From: Paenibacillus fonticola DSM 21315
Lineage (GTDB): Bacteria; Bacillota; Bacilli; Paenibacillales; Paenibacillaceae
Assembly (NCBI RefSeq): GCF_000381905.1
Contig: NZ_KB907282.1
Coordinates: 1 to 52,501, forward strand
Direction: 5' to 3'
Length of the DNA stretch: 52,501 nt
Numbering within the stretch: position 1 is the stretch's first letter; every line of letters starts with the position of its first letter. The translations under genes were made by a program, and so were the position numbers. Below, one piece after another: positions 7,941 to 16,918 of this stretch. The notes beneath the pieces are model-generated. The model worked only from the letters and a program-made list of their open reading frames with translations. It searched no databases and was not told where the DNA came from.

Positions 7941-9173
7941 ATGACGGAAGAGCTGCGCTTGAATGAATATAAAGAGCGGATCAAGGCTGCCATTCGATCC
8001 AATTCGGACCGGGGGTTTGTGAATTATAGCGGCTGTATTCGCCTGAGTATGGAAATGATGTCAATAGTTGAACAGGCCGAAGCCGGAGCACAGAGAGACC
8101 CTGTACTTGCTTTCGATATTGTGATCATGGTAATCAACGAAGTAATGAAGCTGATTTCCCATACCGACGATTCATCAGGATCGTTGGGGGAGGCGATCAG
8201 GGACAGCATGAGGGTCATTGACGAGTTCTGTCAATCGATTGATGAGTCGAATCGCAAATATTTCTTTGACACAATCATCAAGACGGCGAAGCGAAAAGCA
8301 ATGAAGGAGTGGCCGGATTTTGGCTATGGCCTGCTGCAATCTGTGGTCCATTTAATTCATGAGAAGAAGCAGGTAAGAAAGGTGAGTGAAGTGTTTGAAG
8401 CACTCGGCACGCTATACAGCGGTTCAAAATATCCGGAGGAGTATGTGATTACCTATAAAATCACAAATCGGCTGGAAGGTCCTGAAGCGGCTGACCAGTA
8501 TCTTATGACGCACATCAAAGTGCCCGAACTTAGATGCATTGCCGTAGAGAAGGCACTGGAGGAGAAAAACTATGCCTCGGCGGAGGAACTCTGTATTACA
8601 GCGAAGAGTATAGAAGAGCAAGGGTTTAACCGTAATCTGAAGTGGGATCATTACCTGGAGAGAATATACTCGGAAACCTCCAACCAGACGAAGCTGATTG
8701 AGGTTGTATACGGCATTTTAGCTCAGGGGGACACGTCTTATTATCCGAAGCTTCAGCAGTTGTATGACGCCGAGGGAACTTGGGAGCAGCAAAAGGAGCC
8801 GCTGCTGCAGAAGCTGTCTGTCACGCTGTCTGACCATTACTATGCTTCTGTACTTCATCAGGCAGATGAATTTGAAAAATTGCTTGAACTCCTGAGCCGG
8901 GACAACAGTTTAATTATGAGTTATGGCCAGCAGGTGGCGAAGAGGTATCCCGACGAAATGTATCCTATCTACGAAGCCTATATTTTAGATCAGGCGCAGC
9001 ATGCGACGGATCGAAGAAAGTACAGGGAAACCTGCAGGTTCCTCAAAAAATATTATGATGCGGGCGCGAAACAAGAAAGTGTACAGCTTATCGATCGTTT
9101 GAGTGCGATGTATCCACGTCGTTCAGCCATGTTGGACGAGCTAAGCAAGCTTAAAGGGAAGCTGGAGAAGTGA
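7941..9173 (+). CDS. Conserved hypothetical helical-repeat protein
   Basis: This 410-residue soluble protein appears entirely alpha-helical and has no signal peptide or membrane segment. Its C-terminal third (pattern KYRETCRFLKKYYDAGAK...LIDRLSAMYPRRSAMLDEL) resembles the helical tail seen in SWIM zinc-finger and related solenoid proteins, but the Cys/His SWIM motif itself is absent. It is preceded by AGGAGG at a normal distance from ATG 7941. It stands alone after a repeat-rich spacer. No specific function can be assigned; a scaffold or protein-interaction role is the most that can be inferred. Confidence 0.7.
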   Translation: MTEELRLNEYKERIKAAIRSNSDRGFVNYSGCIRLSMEMMSIVEQAEAGAQRDPVLAFDIVIMVINEVMKLISHTDDSSGSLGEAIRDSMRVIDEFCQSIDESNRKYFFDTIIKTAKRKAMKEWPDFGYGLLQSVVHLIHEKKQVRKVSEVFEALGTLYSGSKYPEEYVITYKITNRLEGPEAADQYLMTHIKVPELRCIAVEKALEEKNYASAEELCITAKSIEEQGFNRNLKWDHYLERIYSETSNQTKLIEVVYGILAQGDTSYYPKLQQLYDAEGTWEQQKEPLLQKLSVTLSDHYYASVLHQADEFEKLLELLSRDNSLIMSYGQQVAKRYPDEMYPIYEAYILDQAQHATDRRKYRETCRFLKKYYDAGAKQESVQLIDRLSAMYPRRSAMLDELSKLKGKLEK

Positions 9174-9317
9174 AGATCGGGGGCAACCCCTTCCTCGCCC
9201 CTTCCTGTTTACGACCGTCCTTTTTATGACATTTCCCCCAGTTCATTTCTTATTTAAATTATATAATGATTAGTAATGGTTGAGGAAAAAAAGGTATGGG
9301 GTTGGGAGGATGGAACG

Positions 9318-9692
9318 ATGACTAAAAAAGTGTTCAGGTACTTTATAAGTTTAGACAAACTGGAAAAATGGCTTAACTCGATGTCCGCGAACGGCTGGAG
9401 GCTCATGAAGACGGATTTATTTACCTACACCTTCGAACAAAGCAAGCCTTCAAACTACATATACCGTACCGAGTTTGTCGGGGACAAAACTAAGAAAGAA
9501 CTGGACGACTACAAACAATTTCTCAGGCAAAATCAAACGGCTTTTTTTACAAAAGGCAGGAATTTAGGCAAGCTGTCTTTCGGGAGCATAAGGTGGCGCC
9601 CTTATGGCAGAAAATGGGGAGTTATCGCCACTTCCCCCGGTACGATGAATTCGGAAATTCTGATCATAGAGCAGGAAAATCACGAATCGTAG
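9318..9692 (+). CDS. DUF2812-like small protein
   Basis: ATG 9318 is chosen because GGGAGG lies eight bases upstream; an in-frame ATG at 9276 has no comparable site. The 124-residue product opens with KKVFRYFISLDKLEKWLNSMSANGWRLMK, closely matching the start of the DUF2812 domain, in which a short beta strand and helix precede a Gly-Trp-x-Leu turn. Many DUF2812 proteins sit next to PadR-type regulators and have membrane segments; neither is present here. Function unknown. The next gene starts 59 bases downstream and may be co-transcribed. Confidence 0.65.
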   Translation: MTKKVFRYFISLDKLEKWLNSMSANGWRLMKTDLFTYTFEQSKPSNYIYRTEFVGDKTKKELDDYKQFLRQNQTAFFTKGRNLGKLSFGSIRWRPYGRKWGVIATSPGTMNSEILIIEQENHES

Positions 9693-9751
9693 CGGTGAAT
9701 CGCCTATTTTCCGCGGCAAGGATCGAGGGCAGGGGGGCACTGGAAAAGTCT

Positions 9752-10087
9752 ATGACGAGAAAAGGCATAATTATATTTTTGTTGGTAATTTTTCTTGTTT
9801 GGGGTGCTGGATTTGGGGCTTGCAGCTGGAAAAAAGGTTCATTAGAAAGTGAAGTTAGAAATTATTTATTCAAGCAGGGTTACAAGAATGAGGAAATTCA
9901 GAGTATACATACTAGAGTTGGGAAAGCTCCTGTTTTTTCGATAGAAGTTATTTTTGTTGATGAACCTCAGACAGTTTATTACTACAGAAAAAGTGACGGT
10001 AAAATAATACAATATGGGGCTCCAACGGATATGGAAGGCAGGAATACTGCCGAAGATGAAATTTTTATACATCGAGAGGATAATTAA
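9752..10087 (+). CDS. DUF3139-like small membrane-anchored protein
   Basis: The likely start is ATG 9752, giving 111 residues. Residues 5-22 (GIIIFLLVIFLVWGAGFG) form one hydrophobic segment followed by a Cys at about 24, so it is either a membrane anchor or a weak lipobox. The extracytoplasmic part has an SEVRNYLFKQGYKNEEI segment and a YYYRKSDGKIIQYG strand pattern, as in DUF3139 proteins of Bacillota. The open frame runs further upstream to 9593 but there overlaps the DUF2812 gene and has no signal sequence. Function unknown. Confidence 0.65.
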   Translation: MTRKGIIIFLLVIFLVWGAGFGACSWKKGSLESEVRNYLFKQGYKNEEIQSIHTRVGKAPVFSIEVIFVDEPQTVYYYRKSDGKIIQYGAPTDMEGRNTAEDEIFIHREDN

Positions 10088-10201
10088 CTTTTTCTCTCCA
10101 ATCCATTCAGCTCTTCCAACTCTATTTTTTGTGGGCCAAATTACCATTTCTAACGATATATCGAAACATTTGGTGGAAATTATGCGTTTAACTGGATATG
10201 G

Positions 10202-10235
10202 CTTTCGTGAACCTTTAACTTTCGTGAGCCTTTAA
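10202..10235 (+). repeat. 17-bp tandem duplication before the lipoprotein gene
   Basis: CTTTCGTGAACCTTTAA at 10202-10218 is followed directly by CTTTCGTGAGCCTTTAA at 10219-10235, one mismatch apart. Only one unit is present in the homologous dead copy at about 16647-16663. Confidence 0.8.
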
Positions 10236-10256
10236 GATGGATGGGGTGGAGCGAGG

Positions 10257-10946
10257 ATGAGGAAGTCGATTTTCATAGCAGCTCTGGCTGCGGTATGCTT
10301 ATTGTCGGCCTGCCAGAAGGAGAGTAAGGAAGCGGGGGGCTTGAATTCAGCTTCCGGTAATGCCAATAACAGCTCTGCGGTAGATATACAGCAGCAAAAT
10401 GCGGCGGGGCAGCACAATTCGGAGGAACAGCAAGATTCTGGACAAGAAAATCCAGCAGGGCAGCAAAACTCGGAGCAGCCGAGTCCAAGTGAAAACAGTC
10501 CCGCAGCGCAGGCAGAAAGTCTCTTTGAGCTGCAGTCATACGACGGTACAGCCGAGATCACTTTGGAATGGGGAGACCAGCAGTCGCTTGCCCGCTTTAA
10601 CAAAGACCCGTTAATGCCTTTCGGGCTGTATGTTCCTGAGCAAATGGAGGTTTATGAATTTGAGGACGGGAATAGATGGGGGTATGACGGGGATAAGCAT
10701 CACATTTCGATTAATAAATATGACGAAATTTTTCTCCCAGATTTAACGTTACAGAACGAGCAGCTGCAGAAGTATGAGGAATATGCAGGTTCGAAGCAAG
10801 AAGGTACGGTGATTACGGATAGCTTTGTGATGGAAAAGGATAACAAAAAATACTTCGTTGACTTTGTTTACTTCGAAACTGAACAAGATAAAGCCCTTCC
10901 CATGTTCGTGGAAGTAGCGAGGAACATCCGGTATGTATCGAAATAA
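10257..10946 (+). CDS. Hypothetical lipoprotein with Q/S-rich linker
   Basis: The 229-residue product starts with a lipoprotein signal peptide; the lipobox LLSAC places the lipid-modified Cys at residue 19. Residues about 25-88 are a low-complexity linker rich in Gln, Asn, Ser and Glu, with repeats such as GQENPAGQQNSEQPSP. The C-terminal domain (about 90-229) is a compact beta-rich segment of unknown family (AEITLEWGDQQ, GNRWGYDGDKHHISINKYDE). It should be anchored on the outer face of the membrane. A truncated, inactive copy of its 5' end is found at 16644-16791. Confidence 0.75.
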   Translation: MRKSIFIAALAAVCLLSACQKESKEAGGLNSASGNANNSSAVDIQQQNAAGQHNSEEQQDSGQENPAGQQNSEQPSPSENSPAAQAESLFELQSYDGTAEITLEWGDQQSLARFNKDPLMPFGLYVPEQMEVYEFEDGNRWGYDGDKHHISINKYDEIFLPDLTLQNEQLQKYEEYAGSKQEGTVITDSFVMEKDNKKYFVDFVYFETEQDKALPMFVEVARNIRYVSK

Positions 10947-11019
10947 AGCAGTACAGCAGCAGCCACAATCCCTTGCAGCAAATGCAGCCGTTAAGCGGCA
11001 GAGGCGGCAGAGATGAAAA

Positions 11020-11051
11020 GCAGCCCCCATACCGAAAAGTATGGGGGCTGC
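11020..11051 (-). terminator. Terminator of the lic-type operon
   Basis: A perfect 13-bp stem, GCAGCCCCCATAC with GTATGGGGGCTGC around CGAAAA, is followed by TTTTCATC on the minus strand. It sits 19 bases past the stop of the GH1 gene and may also serve the converging lipoprotein gene. Confidence 0.85.
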
Positions 11052-11070
11052 CCGCTCTTAACATCGTCTC

Positions 11071-12531
11071 TTAATCGTTATCAAGATTCGCGCCACAGGA
11101 TGCAATGACTTTTTTATACCAGTAAAAGCTCTTCTTTGGGGTTCGCTTGAGTGAACCTTTACCTTCGTCGTCCTGATCGACATATATGAATCCATATCGT
11201 TTTCTCATCTCGGAGGTAGAGGCGGAGATCAGGTCGATGCAGCCCCAACTTGTATAGCCCCAGAGCTCTACGCCATCCTTGATCGCCTCGCCCATCTGTT
11301 CGATATGCCGGGCAAAGTATTCGATCCGGTAGTCGTCCTGGATGCTGCCGTCATCTTCAACACGGTCGATTGCCCCCAGCCCGTTCTCCACGACGAACAA
11401 TGGGATTTGGTAGCGATCATACATTTCCTTTAGTACGATGCGTAATCCTACAGGGTCAATTTGCCAGCCCCATTCCGAGGACTTGAGATGAGGATTCGCA
11501 AGCCCGCCGGACAGGTTGCCGGAAGCTTGCGCAGCTTCAGCGGGATTGGCGCTAGCGGTCACAGACATGTAGTAGCTGAACGCCAAGTAATCGACGAGAT
11601 TCTCTTTTAGAATGGACTCATCTTCCGGATGCATCTCAATCGTCACGCCGTGCTCCTGCCAGTGCCGCCGGATAAAGGAAGGATAGCTGCCCCGCACTTG
11701 CACATCCGTGCAGAACTGGGCCATTTGATTCTCTTCCTGAGCCTGCAGCACATCCAATGGATGGCAGGTATAAGGATAGATCAGTTTTCTTGCCAGCATA
11801 CAGCCGATTTTTGCATTGCTGTCGATTTGCCGTAATTTTTGGACGGCCAAGGCACTGGCTACAAATTGATGATGCAGCGCCTGGAAGGCGGTCTGTTTAG
11901 GGTTAGGCTCTTCCTCTATAATGACTCCGGCTCCGAGAAATGGCGCCTTCAGGGTACAATTGATTTCATTGAAGGTAAGCCAGTACTTGACCTTGCCCTT
12001 GTAGCGAGTAAACAAGACTTCAGCATACCGGACAAATAGTTCGATCAGTTCTCTTGACGCCCAGCCGTTATAGCGGCGGACCAATTCGACCGGTATTTCG
12101 TAATGAGAGATGGTGACCAGCGGCTCCATGCCATGCTTCAGCAGTTCATCAAATACCCGATCGTAAAATTCAAGCCCCGCTTCGTTGGGAGTGCTGTCAT
12201 CGCCATTTGGAAAAATACGAGGCCAGGAAATGGACAGCCGGAACACTTTGAAGCCCATTTCTGCAAACAGCGCGATATCCTCCTTATACCGGTGATAGAA
12301 ATCGATTCCCCGCCGTTTGGGATAATTGCCTTTCGTATCCTTGATGGCTTCCTCCAGCCTGGAGCGTGACATGCCGAGCAATTCATCGAGGCTTCCGCGC
12401 TCTGCCGGAGGAACATATCGGACAACATCGGCCGTCGATAGGCCTTTGCCATCGATATTATAAGCGCCTTCGATTTGGTTGGCCGCAACGGCGCCACCCC
12501 ATAAGAAATCCTTCGGAAATACAGTTTCCAT
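11071..12531 (-). CDS. bglH/licH-like: 6-phospho-beta-glucosidase, GH1
   Basis: This GH1 enzyme of 486 residues should hydrolyse 6-phospho-beta-glucosides delivered by the adjacent PTS. The FLWGGAVAANQIEGA start is typical of phospho-glucosidases; TFNEIN near residue 189 holds the acid/base Glu and VENGLGA near 384 the nucleophile Glu. A SASTSEMRKRYGFIYVD segment near the end matches the region that contacts phosphate in this group. ATG 12531 is preferred over GTG 12543 because AAGGCGGTG then lies at the correct distance. It is the last gene of the operon. A second GH1 enzyme is encoded at 45593-47017. In Bacillus subtilis the equivalent position is held by licH, which belongs to another family (GH4). 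Confidence 0.88.
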   Translation of the reverse strand: METVFPKDFLWGGAVAANQIEGAYNIDGKGLSTADVVRYVPPAERGSLDELLGMSRSRLEEAIKDTKGNYPKRRGIDFYHRYKEDIALFAEMGFKVFRLSISWPRIFPNGDDSTPNEAGLEFYDRVFDELLKHGMEPLVTISHYEIPVELVRRYNGWASRELIELFVRYAEVLFTRYKGKVKYWLTFNEINCTLKAPFLGAGVIIEEEPNPKQTAFQALHHQFVASALAVQKLRQIDSNAKIGCMLARKLIYPYTCHPLDVLQAQEENQMAQFCTDVQVRGSYPSFIRRHWQEHGVTIEMHPEDESILKENLVDYLAFSYYMSVTASANPAEAAQASGNLSGGLANPHLKSSEWGWQIDPVGLRIVLKEMYDRYQIPLFVVENGLGAIDRVEDDGSIQDDYRIEYFARHIEQMGEAIKDGVELWGYTSWGCIDLISASTSEMRKRYGFIYVDQDDEGKGSLKRTPKKSFYWYKKVIASCGANLDND

Positions 12532-12561
12532 ATTGTTGTTCACCGCCTTGAAAGTAGAATT

Positions 12562-13860
12562 CTAGGCCTGCGCTTGCACCGCCTGCTCCTTCGATTCAAC
12601 TGCTTGCTCCTCCACCAGCGCTTCGGCATCCGCCTTCTTGAAGAACGGATAATACATAGCGATACTGATGGCAATCAGAAGGATTTGGAAAAGTCCGACA
12701 CGCCAGCCGCCGGTCATCCAGCCATTGAAGATGATTGGAATACCGAGCGGAACCTGTACGCCGTTAAGCACGGGCAGGATGTCTATAGCAGTCAGTAGAA
12801 TAGCAAGACCGCTCGTGATGATTGGCGTTACGATAAACGGAATCATCAGGCGCAGGTTCAGAACTAGCGGCAGCCCGAAGATGACAGGCTCATTTACGCC
12901 GATAAAGCTTGGAATGATGGCCAGACGGCCTAACGTCTTATAACGCTTGGATTTTGCAAACAGCATGGAGATCACAAGTCCCAGCGTTGCTCCCGCACCA
13001 CCGACAAGCACATATACCGGGAAGAAGGGTGATCCGACGATGTTGGTGCCTTCAAGGCCCTGCTGGTAGGCTTCGAGATTCTCCAGTCCGAGCGTCACCC
13101 AAATCGGGCCAACAACCGAATAGACCACCAGTGTTCCATGCACACCAAAGAACCATAGTAAATGAATAACGAACACGCAGATCAGCATCGCCCACCAGCT
13201 TCCACCCAGGCTCGTTAAAGGAGTCTGAATGATATTGAAGACGAACTCGTGCATATTTTCGTATGGCGTCGCCCGGAAAATCGCTGCAATAATAAGCAGC
13301 AGAATCGCTATCAGGAAGCCTGGCGTAAGGGCGGCAAAAGATTTTTCCACGGTCGGAGGAACGCCCTTGGGCATTTTGATATACAATTTCTTCTCCAGTA
13401 CGAAATTGTATACTGTACCGACGATCAGAGCGATAATAATAGCGACGAACAGCCCCTTAGCTCCCAGCCAGGAATATCCAAGCGCGGCTGTAGCGCCGTC
13501 CTCCAGCACACCTTTAGGAGTAACGAGAAAGAAGCCCATAAGTGCGAGAATCCCTGCCGAGAAGCCTTGCTGCTTCTTCTGCGTTGCAAAATTATATGCA
13601 ATGGAGAAGGTAGCATAAATGGCTATCAGGTCGGTCGTCACTGTCATCGGCATGGAAGTAAGCGCCTTCAGTCCAGTGTTGGTTAGAAAATTCTGATAAG
13701 CTTCAATTCTGAGTGCATTAATTAAGGAGAAAATTGCGCCTAAAATAAGAATAGGCATCAGGGCCATCAGCCCGTTGGAAATCGAGCTGATGTAAATATT
13801 CTTCTGAATTTTATTGCTGAATTTCTGAATCTTTCCTCTCCATTCAGACCCCCCTGCCAT
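12562..13860 (-). CDS. licC: PTS cellobiose/lichenan-type EIIC permease
   Basis: At 432 residues this is the membrane component of a lactose/cellobiose-family PTS. About ten hydrophobic segments are visible, starting at ISNGLMALMPILILGAIFSLI. The GVNEPVIFGLPLVLN motif is a hallmark of EIIC proteins of this family and contributes to sugar binding. The ATG directly follows the TAA of the EIIB gene, with AAGGGGGT inside the EIIB end, so the two are translationally coupled. It transports beta-glucoside oligosaccharides such as cellobiose or lichenan fragments while they are phosphorylated by EIIB; the exact sugar is inferred from the operon. Confidence 0.9.
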   Translation of the reverse strand: MAGGSEWRGKIQKFSNKIQKNIYISSISNGLMALMPILILGAIFSLINALRIEAYQNFLTNTGLKALTSMPMTVTTDLIAIYATFSIAYNFATQKKQQGFSAGILALMGFFLVTPKGVLEDGATAALGYSWLGAKGLFVAIIIALIVGTVYNFVLEKKLYIKMPKGVPPTVEKSFAALTPGFLIAILLLIIAAIFRATPYENMHEFVFNIIQTPLTSLGGSWWAMLICVFVIHLLWFFGVHGTLVVYSVVGPIWVTLGLENLEAYQQGLEGTNIVGSPFFPVYVLVGGAGATLGLVISMLFAKSKRYKTLGRLAIIPSFIGVNEPVIFGLPLVLNLRLMIPFIVTPIITSGLAILLTAIDILPVLNGVQVPLGIPIIFNGWMTGGWRVGLFQILLIAISIAMYYPFFKKADAEALVEEQAVESKEQAVQAQA

Positions 13861-14169
13861 TTACTTGACCCCCTTCTCCATAAGTTCAAGAGCTGTCGCC
13901 AGCACTTTCTCGCCATCCATCATGCCGTAGTCGGACATATCGATAGTCGTAACAGGAATTTGCGGGTAAGCTTCGGCCAGCTCCGCTTCCGCATGACCCA
14001 TTTGCGGGCCGAGCATAATGATATTGAACGGCGCCTGAGCAGCAATGTCACTCTCGGCGACGGCGTCGATCACCACTTCGATGCTCTGGGCCCGGGCGGC
14101 CTCCTTCATTCGTTCTACCAGCATACTTGTCGAGAATCCGCCAGCACAGGCAAGCAATATTTTCTTCAT
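13861..14169 (-). CDS. licB: PTS cellobiose/lichenan-type EIIB
   Basis: This 102-residue protein has the EIIB active site near its start: KKILLACAGGFSTSMLV, with Cys8 accepting phosphate from EIIA and passing it to the sugar in EIIC. The length and the FNIIMLGPQMGHAEAE segment are normal for EIIB of the lactose/cellobiose group. Its ATG immediately follows the EIIA stop codon and its own stop abuts the EIIC start, so EIIA, EIIB and EIIC are made in a coupled string. Confidence 0.92.
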   Translation of the reverse strand: MKKILLACAGGFSTSMLVERMKEAARAQSIEVVIDAVAESDIAAQAPFNIIMLGPQMGHAEAELAEAYPQIPVTTIDMSDYGMMDGEKVLATALELMEKGVK

Positions 14170-14508
14170 CTAGTTCACCATTCCTTTCAGTTGTTCTTCC
14201 AGCGCAAGCCGCGATTTAGTTTCTTCAATTAATTCTACGATTAGCTCCCGAACCGTCAGGGAGTTCATTAAGTGATCCTGCGCGTGAATCATAAGGATGC
14301 TGATTTCGTTCTTTTCCCCGCGTCCTTCGGCTTGAATTAGCTTCGTTTGAACTTTATGGGCCTCCTTCAGCTTCTCCTTGGCTTGTTTGAGCAGCTCTTC
14401 GGCTTCCTGCAGCTTGCCTTCGCGAGCAATCCGGGCTGCCTTAAGACTCTGACTTCTCGCTTCCCCGCTGCTCGCGATGATTTGCATAATGAATTGTTCG
14501 TAGTCCAT
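14170..14508 (-). CDS. licA: PTS cellobiose/lichenan-type EIIA
   Basis: The product is 112 residues and all-helical. The motif IHAQDHLM (residues 74-81) contains the His expected to be phosphorylated by HPr, most likely His75. The normal EIIA-lac fold is a trimer of three-helix bundles. AGGAGTGG provides a good ribosome binding site. The gene follows licR by 15 bases and precedes licB without a gap. The gene order here is R-A-B-C-GH1, with the EIIA gene first among the transport genes. Confidence 0.92.
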   Translation of the reverse strand: MDYEQFIMQIIASSGEARSQSLKAARIAREGKLQEAEELLKQAKEKLKEAHKVQTKLIQAEGRGEKNEISILMIHAQDHLMNSLTVRELIVELIEETKSRLALEEQLKGMVN

Positions 14509-14523
14509 ATGAATCTTCCACTC

Positions 14524-16446
14524 CTATAATAAATTTTCTATTTGGGTGATGAATTGCTCGTAGCTGGTTACATGAAGCAGCTTATCGCGGATATCTTCCT
14601 TCTCCATAATCAGCAGCAGCAGCTTGCTGATTTCCCGGTGGAGGAACAGTTGCCCGGGTCGGAGGTTAATAAGGAAGATGATCTGCACCTGCTTGTCTTC
14701 GTAAATAATGGGCTTCTCCAGCAAGGTAACGTTAATGCAGTCCTTCACGGCGCTCATTCGCATTGGATGCGGCCCTGCTACACCGTTTTTATAGATGGTT
14801 GTGAATTTATGCTCTCTGGACAGCACCTGCTCGGTGAAATCGGAGGACGCAAACTTCGCGGAGACCACCTCATCGCAGCGCTGAGCAAGCAGCTGTAAAT
14901 AATCGTCTGGACCGGACAAATGGAACAGCCCTTTGTGAAACAGATCTTTGAAGTCCCTTAGCTTATACGAGGAGTGCACAGGTTGAATTTGCAAGGATAT
15001 CGTTTCCTTGATCCGCTGTATTTCCTGATCGTCCAGCCACTGCTTGATATGAATGATCGGCTTCTGATAGACCTCCTCATTCTCGAACGGGATCGTGCTC
15101 AGGATCAGATCCAGCGGCTGATTCTGAAGCTCGTCCAGCTCTGTGATGGAGGCAGTGATGACGGATGCCTTGGGGAAGATCGACTCCAGCTTTAACCGGA
15201 TCAGATGGGCGCTTCCTCCGCCCGAAGAGCAAATGACGGCGATCCGTCGGAACTGCTCCAATCTATGCTGCTTCATTCGCTCCAGGTGAGTGGCAAAATG
15301 GAGGGCGACGTAGCCCGCCTCGTCCCGGGACATTTTAAAACCATATTGCTCCTCGATGATCTCCGCAAACCGAAAGGAAATGACGAAGACATTGGCATAT
15401 TCGCTATACACGTCCTCCACCAAAGGATTCTTAAGCTGGAGATTATAGTACAATCGGTTCAGGAGCGGGAACATGTGCATCAACAAGGCTTCGCGAAGCT
15501 CATCATCCTGATTGAAACCCGTTAGAAATTCTTTATCCAGTGTTTGGAGAATACGGCTGATGCCGATTCGGAGCTTCGCTTTTTCTTCATCTCCGATATG
15601 CTGGGTGATCGTCTTGCCTGACAGGTGAAGAGCTAAATATTCGATCTCATTCTCCGGAAGGCTTATGCCGTATTCTTCATGGATCCAGTCGGCTACGTCC
15701 CTGGCGATCGTCTGGTACAGCGGCTCGGGATTTCGCGGCAACAGTTGGTCGGCAATGATCAGGTTATTGCGGGAAACCCGGTATAACAGAATAAATAAGT
15801 GGGTCACGATGTTGTTCAGGTAGACATCGGAGATGTCTAGCCCGTTATCCTTTAACAGCTTCAACAGGTGGGCTTTGAGCTTCTTGGCATCGAAGCCCCG
15901 GCGAAATTGCTGGAAATCCTCGGACTGCTTCACGGTTTGCCGATTATTTAATATGAAGTGCGAAAAGGCTTTGCGAAAGTTTTGCTCGTCCCCTTCAATT
16001 TTCATACCGTAATGGGCTTTGCGGCTTAGCTTCAGGTCAAACGGCTCCAACAGCTGCTCCACTTCCTTCAGATCAGAAATAATGGTGGAACGGCTGATGC
16101 CGATTTCATCGGCTAATCGCTCCGTGGATACGAAGGAATCGGTTTGAAACAAATATAAGAGCAGAAAATGCTGCCGCGCCGCTTTATTGTTCAGATCGAC
16201 CTGATTCCGCTGCTCCTGCAGATCAAGCCTGTAAAATTCAAAACTCGCTTCATCTGTAATTTCTAACTGGTACCCCTGATTGCGGATCATCCGAATGCGA
16301 AACCCGTGCTTCTCCCCAAGCTTGTTCAGACTGCGGATCAGCTCTCGGATCGTTCTCTCCGCAAGCGTAAGCTGGCGGGTCAACTCGTTCATCTTAACCG
16401 GGAGTGGGCTGCCGGTAAGAAGGTCTATGATCTTTCGCTCCCTCAT
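14524..16446 (-). CDS. licR: LicR-type PRD/PTS-domain transcriptional activator
   Basis: This 640-residue multidomain regulator has N-terminal helix-turn-helix units (about 1-150, including RLADEIGISRSTIISDLKEV), two PRD domains (about 190-400) with conserved His in YLALHLSGK and YVALHFATHLER, an EIIB-like domain around 405-495 (AVICSSGGGSAHLI with Cys) and a C-terminal EIIA-like domain with AGPHPMRMS. In the LicR/MtlR family, phosphorylation of the PRDs by HPr activates the protein, and phosphorylation by the substrate-specific EII inactivates it when sugar is absent. It is first in the operon and probably activates it. A perfect palindrome lies just upstream of its ribosome binding site. 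Confidence 0.9.
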   Translation of the reverse strand: MRERKIIDLLTGSPLPVKMNELTRQLTLAERTIRELIRSLNKLGEKHGFRIRMIRNQGYQLEITDEASFEFYRLDLQEQRNQVDLNNKAARQHFLLLYLFQTDSFVSTERLADEIGISRSTIISDLKEVEQLLEPFDLKLSRKAHYGMKIEGDEQNFRKAFSHFILNNRQTVKQSEDFQQFRRGFDAKKLKAHLLKLLKDNGLDISDVYLNNIVTHLFILLYRVSRNNLIIADQLLPRNPEPLYQTIARDVADWIHEEYGISLPENEIEYLALHLSGKTITQHIGDEEKAKLRIGISRILQTLDKEFLTGFNQDDELREALLMHMFPLLNRLYYNLQLKNPLVEDVYSEYANVFVISFRFAEIIEEQYGFKMSRDEAGYVALHFATHLERMKQHRLEQFRRIAVICSSGGGSAHLIRLKLESIFPKASVITASITELDELQNQPLDLILSTIPFENEEVYQKPIIHIKQWLDDQEIQRIKETISLQIQPVHSSYKLRDFKDLFHKGLFHLSGPDDYLQLLAQRCDEVVSAKFASSDFTEQVLSREHKFTTIYKNGVAGPHPMRMSAVKDCINVTLLEKPIIYEDKQVQIIFLINLRPGQLFLHREISKLLLLIMEKEDIRDKLLHVTSYEQFITQIENLL

Positions 16447-16464
16447 GGTTAATCCCTCATTTAC

Positions 16465-16476
16465 GATACTAGTATC
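16465..16476. promoter_or_regulatory. Perfect palindrome GATACTAGTATC upstream of licR
   Basis: This 12-bp perfect dyad lies 19 bases before the licR start codon, just upstream of the GAGGG ribosome binding site. Its position in the leader would suit an operator. It is not a LicR-family consensus that I recognise. Confidence 0.4.
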
Positions 16477-16643
16477 ATGTAAAGCAACTCAGCTGATTTT
16501 AGTAGCTCTGTTTATAGGGTAGGTCATATTCATGTATAAGAACAGTTTGGATTATGCAATTTGGATTGGCAGGAATCATCGGATATAATATCTTGCCCAG
16601 ATTATTCCTACCTATGAAAACTTGCCCAAGGTCAGACGCCACG

Positions 16644-16791
16644 TTAGCTTTCGTGAGCCTTTAAGATAGATGGGGGAGCGAGGAGGAGGAAGCCGATTTT
16701 CATAGCAGCTCTGGCCACGGTATGCTTATTGTCGGCTTGCCAGAAGGAGAGTAAGGAAGCAGAGGGCTAGAATTCAGCTGCCGGTAAAGCC
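16644..16791 (+). pseudogene. Inactivated 5' copy of the lipoprotein gene at 10257
   Basis: From CTTTCGTGAGCCTTTAAGAT to about GGTAAAGCCA this stretch is roughly 90 percent identical to 10219-10360. The start codon is lost (GAGGAGGAGG in place of GAGGATGAGG). An in-frame TAG follows the codons for CQKESKEAEG, shortly after the lipobox. Homology ends near 16791 and the rest of the gene is missing. It lies in the spacer between licR and the DUF1349 gene, about 6.4 kb from its parent. Confidence 0.85.
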
Positions 16792-16918
16792 ACCATTGAT
16801 CCACACTATGATCCAACCCGTCATTCGAACCATTGGATGAAAACAGCTCGACATGGTTCTGTCAGGCTGCCCGAATATGAGTTATACTTAAGAAAATAAA
16901 ATATTTGGAGGTATATTC

